NCBI GenBank assembly: GCA_963695375.1
Contig: OY968767.1
Span: 1,240,001 to 1,304,000, forward strand
Direction: 5' to 3'
From: JACCVL01 sp963695375
Lineage (GTDB): Bacteria; Actinomycetota; Actinomycetes; Propionibacteriales; Nocardioidaceae
DNA: 64,000 bases
Under the pieces are notes generated by a model that did no database searches, was not told the DNA's origin, and saw nothing but the letters and a program-made list of their open reading frames with translations. Below, piece after piece: positions 7,612-14,722 of the stretch; the first letter of the stretch is position 1; the number at the start of each line of letters is the position of its first letter. A program made the translations under genes and the position numbers.

Positions 7612-8695
7612 CGCCGAGGTCATCCCGCTGGGGGTGCGCGGCCGCCCGGGCCGGGGCAACGGTGGCTCCACGCCCAGCCGGGCCGCCCGCACGCTGGCTC
7701 CGCCACCTCGGCCCCGGTCCCGCCCGGCGCAGCCGCGCCGGCCGACACCGGTCCCGGACCCGGAGCCGGTGCGCCTCGTCGAACCCGAGGTCGAGCCCGA
7801 CCGTGAGGTCGTCGGCGAGGTCGTCGGCGGGGTCGTCGGCGAGGTCGTCAGCGATACCCAGGCGACCGCGGACGACCGACTGGCGCAGGCGCTGGCCTTC
7901 GTCCGCCGGCGGGTGACCGGCGACTACGAGGTGGACGAGCTCGGCTTCGACCCCGAGCTGACCTCGGGGGTGTTCATGTCGCTGCTGCGACCGCTGGCCG
8001 AGCGGTGGTTCCGGCTGGAGGTCCGTGGCATCGAGAACATCCCGCAGGACGGCGGCGCGCTGCTGGTGGCCAACCACTCCGGCACCGTTCCCGTCGACGC
8101 CCTGGTGACCGGGCTCGCCGTGCACGACCACGCGCAGCGGTATCTGCGTGCGCTGGGCGCCGACCTGGTGTTCGGGCTGCCGTTCGTGTCCGAGCTGGCA
8201 CGAAAGGGTGGCGTCACCCTCGCGTGCAACGAGGACGCCGAGCGGATGCTCGGCTCCGGAGAGCTGGTCGGCGTCTGGCCGGAGGGCTTCAAGGGGATCG
8301 GCAAGCCCTACTCCGAGCGGTACAAGCTGCAGCGCTTCGGTCGTGGCGGCTTCGTCTCCGCGGCGATCCGCACCGGCGTCCCGATCGTGCCCTGCTCGAT
8401 CGTGGGCGCCGAGGAGATCTACCCGCTGGTGGGGGGCCTGCCGACGCTGGCCCGCGTCCTCGGGGTCCCCTACGTCCCGATCACGCCGTTCTTCCCGCTG
8501 CTCGGACCACTCGGCCTGGTGCCGCTGCCCAGCAAGTGGGTGATCGAGTTCGGGGAGCCGATCCGGACCGACTCGTATCCCGCCGGCGGCGCGGACGACC
8601 CCATGCTGGTCCTCGACGTGACCGACCAGGTGCGGGAGACCGTCCAGCAGACGCTGTACGAGCTGCTCGAGCACCGAGGCCCGGTGTTCGGCTAG
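7604..8695 (+). CDS. Lysophospholipid acyltransferase family protein (PlsC-like)
   Basis: A 363-residue protein. Residues 1-85 are basic, proline-rich and contain a valine-rich repeat (EVVGEVVGGVVGEVV). The acyltransferase domain follows with the catalytic segment NHSGTVPVD (His and Asp) and VWPEGFKGIGKPYSERYKLQ, which holds the phosphate-binding EG motif. It should transfer an acyl chain from acyl-CoA or acyl-ACP to a lysolipid at the inner membrane face; the acceptor is unknown. The GTG giving MADAEVIPLG is chosen over one 12 nt earlier because it fits the family's N-terminus. It ends 5 nt from the stop of the convergent anti-sigma gene. Confidence 0.85.
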   Translation: MADAEVIPLGVRGRPGRGNGGSTPSRAARTLAPPPRPRSRPAQPRRPTPVPDPEPVRLVEPEVEPDREVVGEVVGGVVGEVVSDTQATADDRLAQALAFVRRRVTGDYEVDELGFDPELTSGVFMSLLRPLAERWFRLEVRGIENIPQDGGALLVANHSGTVPVDALVTGLAVHDHAQRYLRALGADLVFGLPFVSELARKGGVTLACNEDAERMLGSGELVGVWPEGFKGIGKPYSERYKLQRFGRGGFVSAAIRTGVPIVPCSIVGAEEIYPLVGGLPTLARVLGVPYVPITPFFPLLGPLGLVPLPSKWVIEFGEPIRTDSYPAGGADDPMLVLDVTDQVRETVQQTLYELLEHRGPVFG

Positions 8696-8700
8696 GTCGG

Positions 8701-9984
8701 TCAGCCGCCGGGTGTCGGTGGCAGGTCGAGTGTGGGCGGCGACACCGGGACGTCGTCGACGACGTCGTCCACCTCGTCGAGCGGGTCGTCCAGCGGGTCG
8801 TCCAGTGGCCCGCCGGCACCCGCCGGCCCGGCACCGAGCAGGTCGTCCACGACGGCGCTGACCGTCACGTCCACCGCGCCCACGGTGTCCTCGACGGTCC
8901 CGTCGGGATCGGGGGGTTCGACGTCCACCTCCGGATCGTCGCTCTCACCGGGAGGAGGCAGCCCGTCCGGCTCCTCGACGGGTGGCGTCCCGCCGGACGG
9001 CTGACCGCCGGTGGCACCGTCGAGGTCGGCGGCGTCGACGCTGGGCAACTGCACGCCGACTCCTGCCGGGTCCGCCGCCGACGGTGCCTCGCCGGCGGAG
9101 GTCGTGTCTCCGACGGCGATCGGTCCGGCGCCGTCGGCCGGCGAGATGATCGTCTGCCAGGAGGTGGCAGCCACCAGGTCGGTGGGGACCGAGACGGGCT
9201 CGGCGCCGCCTGCGCAGTCCGGACACAGCTCGGTCGCCTGCTCGTCCAGCGTCGACACGGTGGCGGCAGCCGCGGCGAAGGCATCGGCAGCCTCCGCCGG
9301 CAGCGCGGTGGCGAGGTCGGTGAGAGCGGCGTCGAACGCGACCGCCGACTCGTGCAGCACCGTCATGTCGGCCCGGTCGCTCGTCTCGGTGTAGGAGGCC
9401 ACCAGGCGCGTCCCGCCGCTGGTGGCGGTGCTGGTGAAGTCCCGCAGTGTGTCGACGACCCGGCGGCCGGTGGTGGGGTCTGCCGTGGCGAGCAGCGCCC
9501 CGACCTCGTCGAGCCGGGTGCCGGCGTGCTCCATCTCGGCGCGGCCTGCCGCGCCGTCGTCGCCGGCTAGTGCGACGTCAACGCGCTCCACGCCGCGCTT
9601 GACCGGGTACAGCAGTTCACCGGGGATCGCGGCAGCGCTGGCCGAGGCGATGCCGGCTCCGCCACCGGTGACGACGAGCGCGCCGGCCGCGGCCGCCAGT
9701 CCGACCCGGTGGCGCAGCGGAGCGCCGGCCCGGCCCTCCTCGCGCGGTGACCGGCGGTCCCGCTGGCTCGGCAGCAGGTCGCGCTCGGCGGCCGCGACCA
9801 GCCGGGTCCGAAGGGCCTCGCTGAACGCGTCCGAGGGCCGCACCTCGGGCAGTGCCCGGACCGCCCCGACGACCGCGACCAGCGCGTCGATCTCGGCCTC
9901 ATCGGCCGGCTTCCGGTCGCGGCGCCCGTCGATGGCGTCCGCGAGCGCGACCGCCTGGCGGCGGGTCGGCAGCAGCGGCGTCAT
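8701..9984 (-). CDS. rsbN: RsbN-like anti-sigma factor (DUF5667 domain, one membrane segment)
   Basis: A 427-residue membrane protein directly downstream of the BldN-like sigma gene. Residues 1-92 are a charged cytoplasmic region fit for sigma binding, residues about 95-118 (GLAAAAGALVVTGGGAGIAS) are a single membrane span, and the segment GELLYPVKRGVERVDVALAG opens the DUF5667 extracytoplasmic domain. The last 140 residues are acidic, rich in Pro and Gly, with DPLDDPLDDPLDE repeats. In Streptomyces RsbN holds sigma BldN inactive at the membrane. An ECF-type promoter lies 56 nt upstream, suggesting the sigma factor drives its own inhibitor. The function is inferred from synteny and layout; sequence identity is not measured. 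Confidence 0.8.
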   Translation of the reverse strand: MTPLLPTRRQAVALADAIDGRRDRKPADEAEIDALVAVVGAVRALPEVRPSDAFSEALRTRLVAAAERDLLPSQRDRRSPREEGRAGAPLRHRVGLAAAAGALVVTGGGAGIASASAAAIPGELLYPVKRGVERVDVALAGDDGAAGRAEMEHAGTRLDEVGALLATADPTTGRRVVDTLRDFTSTATSGGTRLVASYTETSDRADMTVLHESAVAFDAALTDLATALPAEAADAFAAAAATVSTLDEQATELCPDCAGGAEPVSVPTDLVAATSWQTIISPADGAGPIAVGDTTSAGEAPSAADPAGVGVQLPSVDAADLDGATGGQPSGGTPPVEEPDGLPPPGESDDPEVDVEPPDPDGTVEDTVGAVDVTVSAVVDDLLGAGPAGAGGPLDDPLDDPLDEVDDVVDDVPVSPPTLDLPPTPGG

Positions 9985-10039
9985 CGTGTCCCCGGTCCTT
10001 CGTGCAGGGGACTCGTGGCGGTCCCCGTCTTCACTGCGG

Positions 10040-10068
10040 GCAACGACCGGCCGACCGTCGGGGTTACG
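10040..10068 (-). promoter_or_regulatory. ECF-type promoter before the anti-sigma gene
   Basis: On the minus strand the sequence reads CGTAAC, 17 nt, CGTTGC. This is close to the CGTAAC-N16-CGTTGA pattern I recall for sigma BldN promoters in Streptomyces, with one extra base in the spacer. It sits between the sigma and anti-sigma genes, 56 nt before the anti-sigma ATG. The recognition by the neighbouring sigma factor is inference. Confidence 0.5.
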
Positions 10069-10114
10069 GCATCCGGGAGACGAGGTCGGCGCCCGGCCCC
10101 GCGCGTCTCGCGCG

Positions 10115-10918
10115 TCATCGCAGATCCTCAGGGAGCCACTTGGCCAGGTTGCGGATCGCCCGCAGCTGCAGCTGCTTGACCGCCCCGTCGGTGCGCTCCA
10201 GCGCCTCGGCGGTCTCGGCGATGGACAGGCCTTGGAGGAAGCGCATCACCACGCAGTCCCGCTGCTCGTCGGGCAGCCGCCCCAGGGCCTCGGCGAGCAC
10301 CTCGTGGGTGAGCCGGGCCAGCGTCGCACGCTCCGGGTCGGACGAGTCGTCACCACGATCCGGCAGGTCGTCGGACACCGTCTCCAGCCGGGAGCGACTG
10401 GACTTGTAGTGGTCGGTCACCAGGTTCCGCGCGATCGTGGTCAGCCAGGCGCCGAAGTCGCGGCCCTGCCAGCGGAACGAGGTGATCGCGCGCAGCGCGC
10501 GGAAGAACGTCTCGCTGGTCAGGTCCTCGGCCAGCTGCACGCTCGAGGTGCGGTGGTAGCAGAACCGGTAGACCCCGTCGACGTAGCGGTCGTACAGGCT
10601 GCCGAACGCGGTCGCGTCTCCCGCCTGTGCCCGGCGCACCAGGTCGACGACGACCGCGCGGGCATCGTCGTCGGCGCCACCAGTCGGCTCCCGGTCACCG
10701 CGGGGGGTGCCGGTGCGTCCCCCCGCGGGAGCTGCGCCACGGCCTGCCGTCGCGGGAGGGTGTACCTGGCTCAGCGCGAGATCGAAGCCGGCCGGCAGCG
10801 GTCCGTCGGCGAGCTCCGGGAGGCGGGCCAGCTGACGGACCAGGTCGCACAGCACGTCGAGGCCGGTGCGAAGGCCGGTCGAGGAGGTGTCGCGCGCAGA
10901 TCGCGACGCCGCCGTCAT
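10115..10918 (-). CDS. bldN: BldN-like ECF sigma factor with N-terminal pro-sequence
   Basis: A 267-residue sigma factor. Region 2 spans about residues 92-176 (DLVRRAQAGDATAFGSLYDR, then LAEDLTSETFFRALRAI and WLTTIARNLVTDHYK), and region 4 about residues 205-260 (LGRLPDEQRDCVVMRFLQG then the helix-turn-helix SIAETAEALERTDGAVKQL). The first 88 residues are an extra domain, matching the roughly 86-residue pro-sequence that is removed from Streptomyces BldN. The ATG is chosen because GGGGAGGA lies 7 nt upstream; an open frame continues to 10999 without such a site. Neighbours (bdtA, SDR, acyltransferase, anti-sigma, rex-hem) match the Streptomyces bldN locus. BldN controls aerial-hypha and surface-protein genes there; the role in this organism is inferred. 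Confidence 0.85.
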   Translation of the reverse strand: MTAASRSARDTSSTGLRTGLDVLCDLVRQLARLPELADGPLPAGFDLALSQVHPPATAGRGAAPAGGRTGTPRGDREPTGGADDDARAVVVDLVRRAQAGDATAFGSLYDRYVDGVYRFCYHRTSSVQLAEDLTSETFFRALRAITSFRWQGRDFGAWLTTIARNLVTDHYKSSRSRLETVSDDLPDRGDDSSDPERATLARLTHEVLAEALGRLPDEQRDCVVMRFLQGLSIAETAEALERTDGAVKQLQLRAIRNLAKWLPEDLR

Positions 10919-10944
10919 GCCCACGTCCTCCCCAGGTGCCGGTG

Positions 10945-10976
10945 GGTGATCCGGACAGGGTAAGCGCGCGGTCACT
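10945..10976 (-). promoter_or_regulatory. Possible BldD-type site upstream of the sigma gene
   Basis: On the minus strand the half-sites AGTGA and TCACC are separated by 22 nt, with a TACCCT hexamer (a possible -10) between them. BldD boxes in Streptomyces have the form AGTGA-(n)-TCACC with variable spacing, and bldN is a known BldD target. The half-sites are short and chance occurrence is likely enough to keep this tentative. Confidence 0.3.
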
Positions 10977-11017
10977 CTCGGGAAAGTCGACGGGGACATT
11001 CCTCGCGGCGGGGGTCC

Positions 11018-11896
11018 TCAGCCGAGGCGCCGGCGCAGCGCCAGGCCCGCCGCGGCTCCGCCGGCGACGGCGCCGGCGACGGCGGCGCCGGCGGCGCCGA
11101 GCCGAGCCGCCTTCCGGGCGGTGCGGTAGTCGTAGACCTGCCAACCCTGCCCACGGGCGTGGTCGCGGAGCCTGGCGTCGGGGTTGATGGCGCACGGGTG
11201 GCCGACCAGCTGCAACAGCGGCAGGTCGTTGGCCGAGTCGGAGTAGGCCGCGCACCGCTCCAGGTCGAGCCCCTCTCGCTGCGCCAGTGCCCGCACCGCC
11301 TCCGCCTTCGCCGGGCCGTGCAGGAGGTCGCCCACCAGACTGCCGGTGTAGACACCACCGTCGTGCTCGCTGACCGTGCCCAGGGCCCCGGTCAGTCCGA
11401 GCCGGGTGGCGAGGATCCGGGCGATCTCGACCGGAGCCGCGGTGACCAGCCACACCCGCTGGCCGCGGTCGAGGTGCTGCTGGGCCAGCGCCCGGGTGCC
11501 CGGCCAGATCCGGTGCGCCATCGCCTCGTCGAAGATCTCCTCGCTGAGGGCCTCCAGCTCGGCCACCCGGTGCCCCGCGATGAAGGCCAGCGCGTTGGTG
11601 CGGGCCTGCTCGACGTGGTCGGGGTCCTCCACGCCCACCAGCCGGAAGCGGGCCTGCTGCCAGCCGGCGGCGAGGATGTCCCGAGTGGTGAAGAACCGGC
11701 GGCGATGGAGTCCGCGGGCCAGGTGGAAGATCGACGCGCCCTGCATGATCGTGTTGTCGACGTCGAAGAACGCGGCCCCGGTGGCGTCCGGAGGCACCGT
11801 GAGCGCACGCTCCACCTCGGCGGCGGCAGCAGCTGCCTCGCCGGCGAGAACCGACCTGGCGCGCAGGTCGATCCGGCGAGGGTGCGGACGGGCCAC
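11018..11896 (-). CDS. HAD-IB hydrolase, SerB1-like phosphatase with C-terminal membrane tail
   Basis: A 292-residue HAD hydrolase. The nucleophile motif is FFDVDNTIMQG (about residues 42-52), motif II is WLVTAAPVEIA and the Mg-binding motif is YSDSANDLPLL. It belongs to the branch often called SerB1 or HAD-IB, which removes phosphate from phosphoserine or lipid phosphates. The C-terminus is a glycine- and alanine-rich hydrophobic stretch (AGAAVAGAVAGGAAAGLAL) followed by RRRLG, a likely membrane anchor, so a lipid phosphate is plausible. The GTG is chosen because the longer frame would overlap the divergently transcribed ligase start; with it the two genes are 44 bp apart. Mycobacterial serB1 has the same location (from memory). 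Confidence 0.85.
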   Translation of the reverse strand: MARPHPRRIDLRARSVLAGEAAAAAAEVERALTVPPDATGAAFFDVDNTIMQGASIFHLARGLHRRRFFTTRDILAAGWQQARFRLVGVEDPDHVEQARTNALAFIAGHRVAELEALSEEIFDEAMAHRIWPGTRALAQQHLDRGQRVWLVTAAPVEIARILATRLGLTGALGTVSEHDGGVYTGSLVGDLLHGPAKAEAVRALAQREGLDLERCAAYSDSANDLPLLQLVGHPCAINPDARLRDHARGQGWQVYDYRTARKAARLGAAGAAVAGAVAGGAAAGLALRRRLG

Positions 11897-11940
11897 GCGC
11901 CGCAGCGTAGCCCCGGGATCGCTGTGCGAGACTGCCGAGC

Positions 11941-13581
11941 GTGACCCAGCGGCCCGTCCCGCCACCGGACACCGTCAACGTCGCGGACCTGGTGCGGGCG
12001 CACGCCCTCCGCCAGCCGGAGTCGGTCGCGCTGGTGCACGGCACGGCCGCCGGGACGTCCGCCGAGGTGACCTGGGCCGCGCTGGACGGCGCGGTGGACG
12101 CGCTGGCCGCCGGGCTGTCAGCGGCTGGGCTGGTGGCTGGCCAGCGGGTGGCCTTCGCGCTCGCGAACGGGCCGTCGCTGGTGGTGACGTACCTGGCGGT
12201 GGCCCGCGCCGGCCTGGTCGCGGTGCCGATGAACCCGCGGTCGGCCACCGGTGAGCTGGTCCGGATGCTGGCCGACAGCGGCTCCCGGCTGGTGGTGGGG
12301 GACACCGGCACGGTGGAGGCACTGCGGACCGCCGTGAGCGGCGTGCAGGAGGCGATCGAAGGCTCGGAGCCCGAGCTGCGCGGCCGGCACCCGATGCCGG
12401 CGCTGGCCGTCGACGGTGTCCCACCCGGCCCGGGCGAGCGGTCGTACCTCGAGCTGATGGCCGGTGGCTCCGGTCGGGTGGTGAGCCCCGTCGACCGGGA
12501 GAATCTGGCCGTCCTGCTCTACACCTCCGGCACCAGCGGACGCCCTCGCGGAGCGATGCTCAGCCACCGGGCGCTGCTGGCCAACATCGCCCAGGTCGGG
12601 GCCATCGAGCCGGCGCCGACCCGTGCCGACGACGTCGTGCTCGGCCTGCTTCCGCTGTTCCACATCTACGGTCTGAACGCGGTGCTCGGGCAGGTGCTGG
12701 CTCAGGGCGCGACGCTGGTGCTGGCCGACCGGTTCGACCCTGCCGCGACGCTGCGACTGGTCGCCGACCTCGAGGTCACCAACCTCCCGGTGGCTCCACC
12801 CGTCGTGGCCGCGTGGGCCGAGCGCCCGGACGCCGCCGAACGGCTCTCCGGAGTGCGGATCGTGCTGTCCGGGGCCGCACCGCTCGATCCCGACGTGAGC
12901 CGGCGCTTCACCGAGACGACGGGTCTGGTCGTCGAGCAGGGCTATGGCCTCACCGAGACCGCGCCGGTGGTCGCGTCGACCCTGTCCTCGCGGGCGCGCG
13001 CGCAGGGACTGCCATCCGATCCGGCCGGCGTCGGGGGGCCGATCCCGGGGGTGCGGATCCAGGTCCGCGACGGCTCCGGTCGCCCGGTCGTCGACGACGA
13101 CCCCGGCCAGGTGTGGGTGCATGGGGACAACCTGTTCTCCGGCTACTGGCCGGACGGGGAGGACGGTCCCGGTGCCGACGGGTGGTGGCCCACCGGTGAC
13201 GTGGGGCTGGTGGACCGGCACGGGGACCTGGTGCTCGTGGACCGGCTGCGGGAGGTGGTGATCGTGAACGGCTTCAACGTCTACCCGACCGAGGTGGAGG
13301 AGGTCATCGCCGAACTGCCCGAGGTGGCCGAGGTCGCCGTGATCGGGGTGCCGGACGACTCCACGGGTGAGGCCGTGGTCGCGTTCGTGGTGGCCGGTCG
13401 CGACGGGCTGTCCGGCGCCCTCAGCGAACCCGTCCGGGCGCACTGCGAGTCCCGACTGGCCCGCTACAAGTGGCCGCGCGAGGTGGCGGTCGTCGAGGGC
13501 CTGCCGCACTCCGCGACGGGAAAGGTCGCGAAGGGACTCCTGCGGGCACAGGCCCGCAGTGCCGCGCTGGGATTCGGGTGA
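11941..13581 (+). CDS. AMP-binding acyl-CoA synthetase
   Basis: A 546-residue ANL-family ligase. The P-loop is LLYTSGTSGRPRGAMLSH, the substrate loop IYGLNAVLG, the adenine site VEQGYGLTETAPV, the hinge WWPTGDVGLVDRHGDLVLVD and the C-terminal catalytic lysine lies in SATGKVAKG. It activates a carboxylic acid, most likely a fatty acid, as acyl-AMP and then acyl-CoA. A role in lipid metabolism fits the neighbouring acyltransferase and HAD phosphatase but the acid is not determined. The GTG start is divergent from the HAD gene. Confidence 0.88.
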   Translation: MTQRPVPPPDTVNVADLVRAHALRQPESVALVHGTAAGTSAEVTWAALDGAVDALAAGLSAAGLVAGQRVAFALANGPSLVVTYLAVARAGLVAVPMNPRSATGELVRMLADSGSRLVVGDTGTVEALRTAVSGVQEAIEGSEPELRGRHPMPALAVDGVPPGPGERSYLELMAGGSGRVVSPVDRENLAVLLYTSGTSGRPRGAMLSHRALLANIAQVGAIEPAPTRADDVVLGLLPLFHIYGLNAVLGQVLAQGATLVLADRFDPAATLRLVADLEVTNLPVAPPVVAAWAERPDAAERLSGVRIVLSGAAPLDPDVSRRFTETTGLVVEQGYGLTETAPVVASTLSSRARAQGLPSDPAGVGGPIPGVRIQVRDGSGRPVVDDDPGQVWVHGDNLFSGYWPDGEDGPGADGWWPTGDVGLVDRHGDLVLVDRLREVVIVNGFNVYPTEVEEVIAELPEVAEVAVIGVPDDSTGEAVVAFVVAGRDGLSGALSEPVRAHCESRLARYKWPREVAVVEGLPHSATGKVAKGLLRAQARSAALGFG

Positions 13582-13591
13582 GGAGCGGCCG

Positions 13592-13861
13592 GTGACCGGT
13601 CCCCAGCCGGTCCCGCACAGCACGGTCGCCCGGGTGGTGCTGTACGGACGGGCCGGGTGTCACCTGTGCGCCGTGGCTCGGGAGGTGGTGCAGCAGGTCT
13701 GCGCGGACACCGGCACGGGCTGGGCCGAGATCGACGTGGACACCGATCCGGCGCTGGTCGCGGCGTTCACCGAGCAGGTCCCGGTGTGCTTCGTCGACGG
13801 CCGGCAGCACGACTTCTGGCAGGTCGATCCCGACCGGCTGCGGGCCGCCCTGCGGCGCTGA
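13592..13861 (+). CDS. Glutaredoxin family protein (DUF836-like)
   Basis: An 89-residue thioredoxin-fold protein. VVLYGRAGCHLCAVAREVV gives the first strand and the redox pair CHLC, and EQVPVCFVDG is the cis-proline loop. It probably reduces or glutathionylates-like substrates through a mycothiol or dithiol route; partners are unknown. The GTG lies 10 nt after the ligase stop with GAGGAG as ribosome site; longer frames lie inside the ligase gene. A relative (Rv0508) precedes hemA in mycobacteria (from memory). Here rex lies between. Confidence 0.85.
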   Translation: MTGPQPVPHSTVARVVLYGRAGCHLCAVAREVVQQVCADTGTGWAEIDVDTDPALVAAFTEQVPVCFVDGRQHDFWQVDPDRLRAALRR

Positions 13862-13868
13862 GCCGCAG
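13850..13868 (+). terminator. Stem-loop at the end of the glutaredoxin gene
   Basis: A perfect 7-bp stem (CTGCGGC / GCCGCAG) with a 5-nt loop that contains the TGA stop. A TTTT run follows 8 nt later. It is placed just before the rex promoter region and could end transcription of the upstream unit. Confidence 0.4.
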
Positions 13869-13878
13869 CTCGCCGATT

Positions 13879-13907
13879 TTGTTCCCGCGTTCACAAGTTC
13901 CTACAGT
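13879..13907 (+). promoter_or_regulatory. rex-hem promoter with overlapping Rex operator (ROP)
   Basis: TTGTTCCCGCGTTCACAA (13879-13896) matches 15 of 18 positions of the Rex operator TTGTGAACGCGTTCACAA; the right half is perfect and the left half carries the three mismatches. The same bases hold a -35-like TTGTTC, and a TACAGT -10 box follows at 13902-13907 after 17 nt, so Rex bound here would cover the -35 and spacer. Transcription would start about 100 nt before rex. Streptomyces Rex controls its own rex-hemACD operon through such a site. Confidence 0.75.
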
Positions 13908-14014
13908 GGTCACAGCGGACCGGCCGGACGAGGGCTGGTCCCATCCGCCGGCTCAACCAGATCCGCCGATGCTGACATCCGGGAGCGCGCCGGTGCGCCC
14001 CGGGGTCGAGGACC

Positions 14015-14722
14015 GTGACCCCCATCGTGACCCACGACCGAGCGCCCCGTGAGGCCGGCCGAGGCATCCCCGAGGCCACGGTCGCGCGGCTCCCGGTCTA
14101 CCTGCGGGCTCTGACCGCGCTGACGGATCGTGGCGTCACCACCTCGTCCAGCGAGGATCTGGCCACAGCTGCCGGGGTCAACTCGGCGAAGCTGCGCAAG
14201 GACCTGTCGCACCTGGGCTCGTACGGCACCCGCGGGGTCGGCTACGACGTCGAGTACCTCCGCTACCAGATCGCCCGCGAGATAGGGCTCACCCAGGACT
14301 GGCCGGTGGTCATCGTCGGCATGGGGAACCTGGGCCAGGCGCTGGCCGGCTACGGCGGGTTCGCCTCCCGCGGCTTCCGGGTGGCCGGGCTCGTCGACAA
14401 CGACCCACGGCGGGTCGGCGAGTCGTACGGCGGCGTGACCGTCCGGCATCTCGACGAGCTCGCGAGCGTGGTCGACTCCGAGGGCGTCTCCATCGGGGTG
14501 ATCGCCACGCCCGGCCCGGCGGCGCAGGAGGTGGCCGACCGGCTGGTGGCCGCCGGGGTGTCGTCCATCCTCAACTTCGCCCCGTCCGTGCTGGTCGTGG
14601 GCGAGGGCGTCGACGTCCGCAAGGTCGACCTGAGCATCGAGCTGCAGATCCTCGCCTACCACGAGCAGCGCAAATCCGTCGCCACGGCGCCGGCCGCCCG
14701 GCGGGCGGCGGAGCCGGCATGA
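14015..14722 (+). CDS. rex: Redox-sensing transcriptional repressor Rex
   Basis: A 235-residue repressor. The N-terminal winged helix shows IPEATVARLPVYLRALTALT and SSEDLATAAGVNSAKLRKDL then HLGSYGTRGVGYDV, the operator-contact region. The NAD(H)-binding Rossmann domain starts at VVIVGMGNLGQALAGYGGF, and LVDNDP binds the ribose. Rex represses respiratory genes when NADH is low and leaves DNA when NADH rises. The gene is first in rex-hemA-hemC-hemD, with ATGA overlap to hemA and its own operator upstream. A second GTG 12 nt downstream (MTHDRAP) is an alternative start. Confidence 0.95.
   Translation: MTPIVTHDRAPREAGRGIPEATVARLPVYLRALTALTDRGVTTSSSEDLATAAGVNSAKLRKDLSHLGSYGTRGVGYDVEYLRYQIAREIGLTQDWPVVIVGMGNLGQALAGYGGFASRGFRVAGLVDNDPRRVGESYGGVTVRHLDELASVVDSEGVSIGVIATPGPAAQEVADRLVAAGVSSILNFAPSVLVVGEGVDVRKVDLSIELQILAYHEQRKSVATAPAARRAAEPA

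Noticed and set aside
10695..12311. Open frame of over 500 codons on the minus strand overlapping the ligase and HAD genes
   Set aside because: It is a shadow of high-GC codon bias; the protein is Arg/Pro/Ala-rich without motifs, and the true genes in other frames have complete family signatures.
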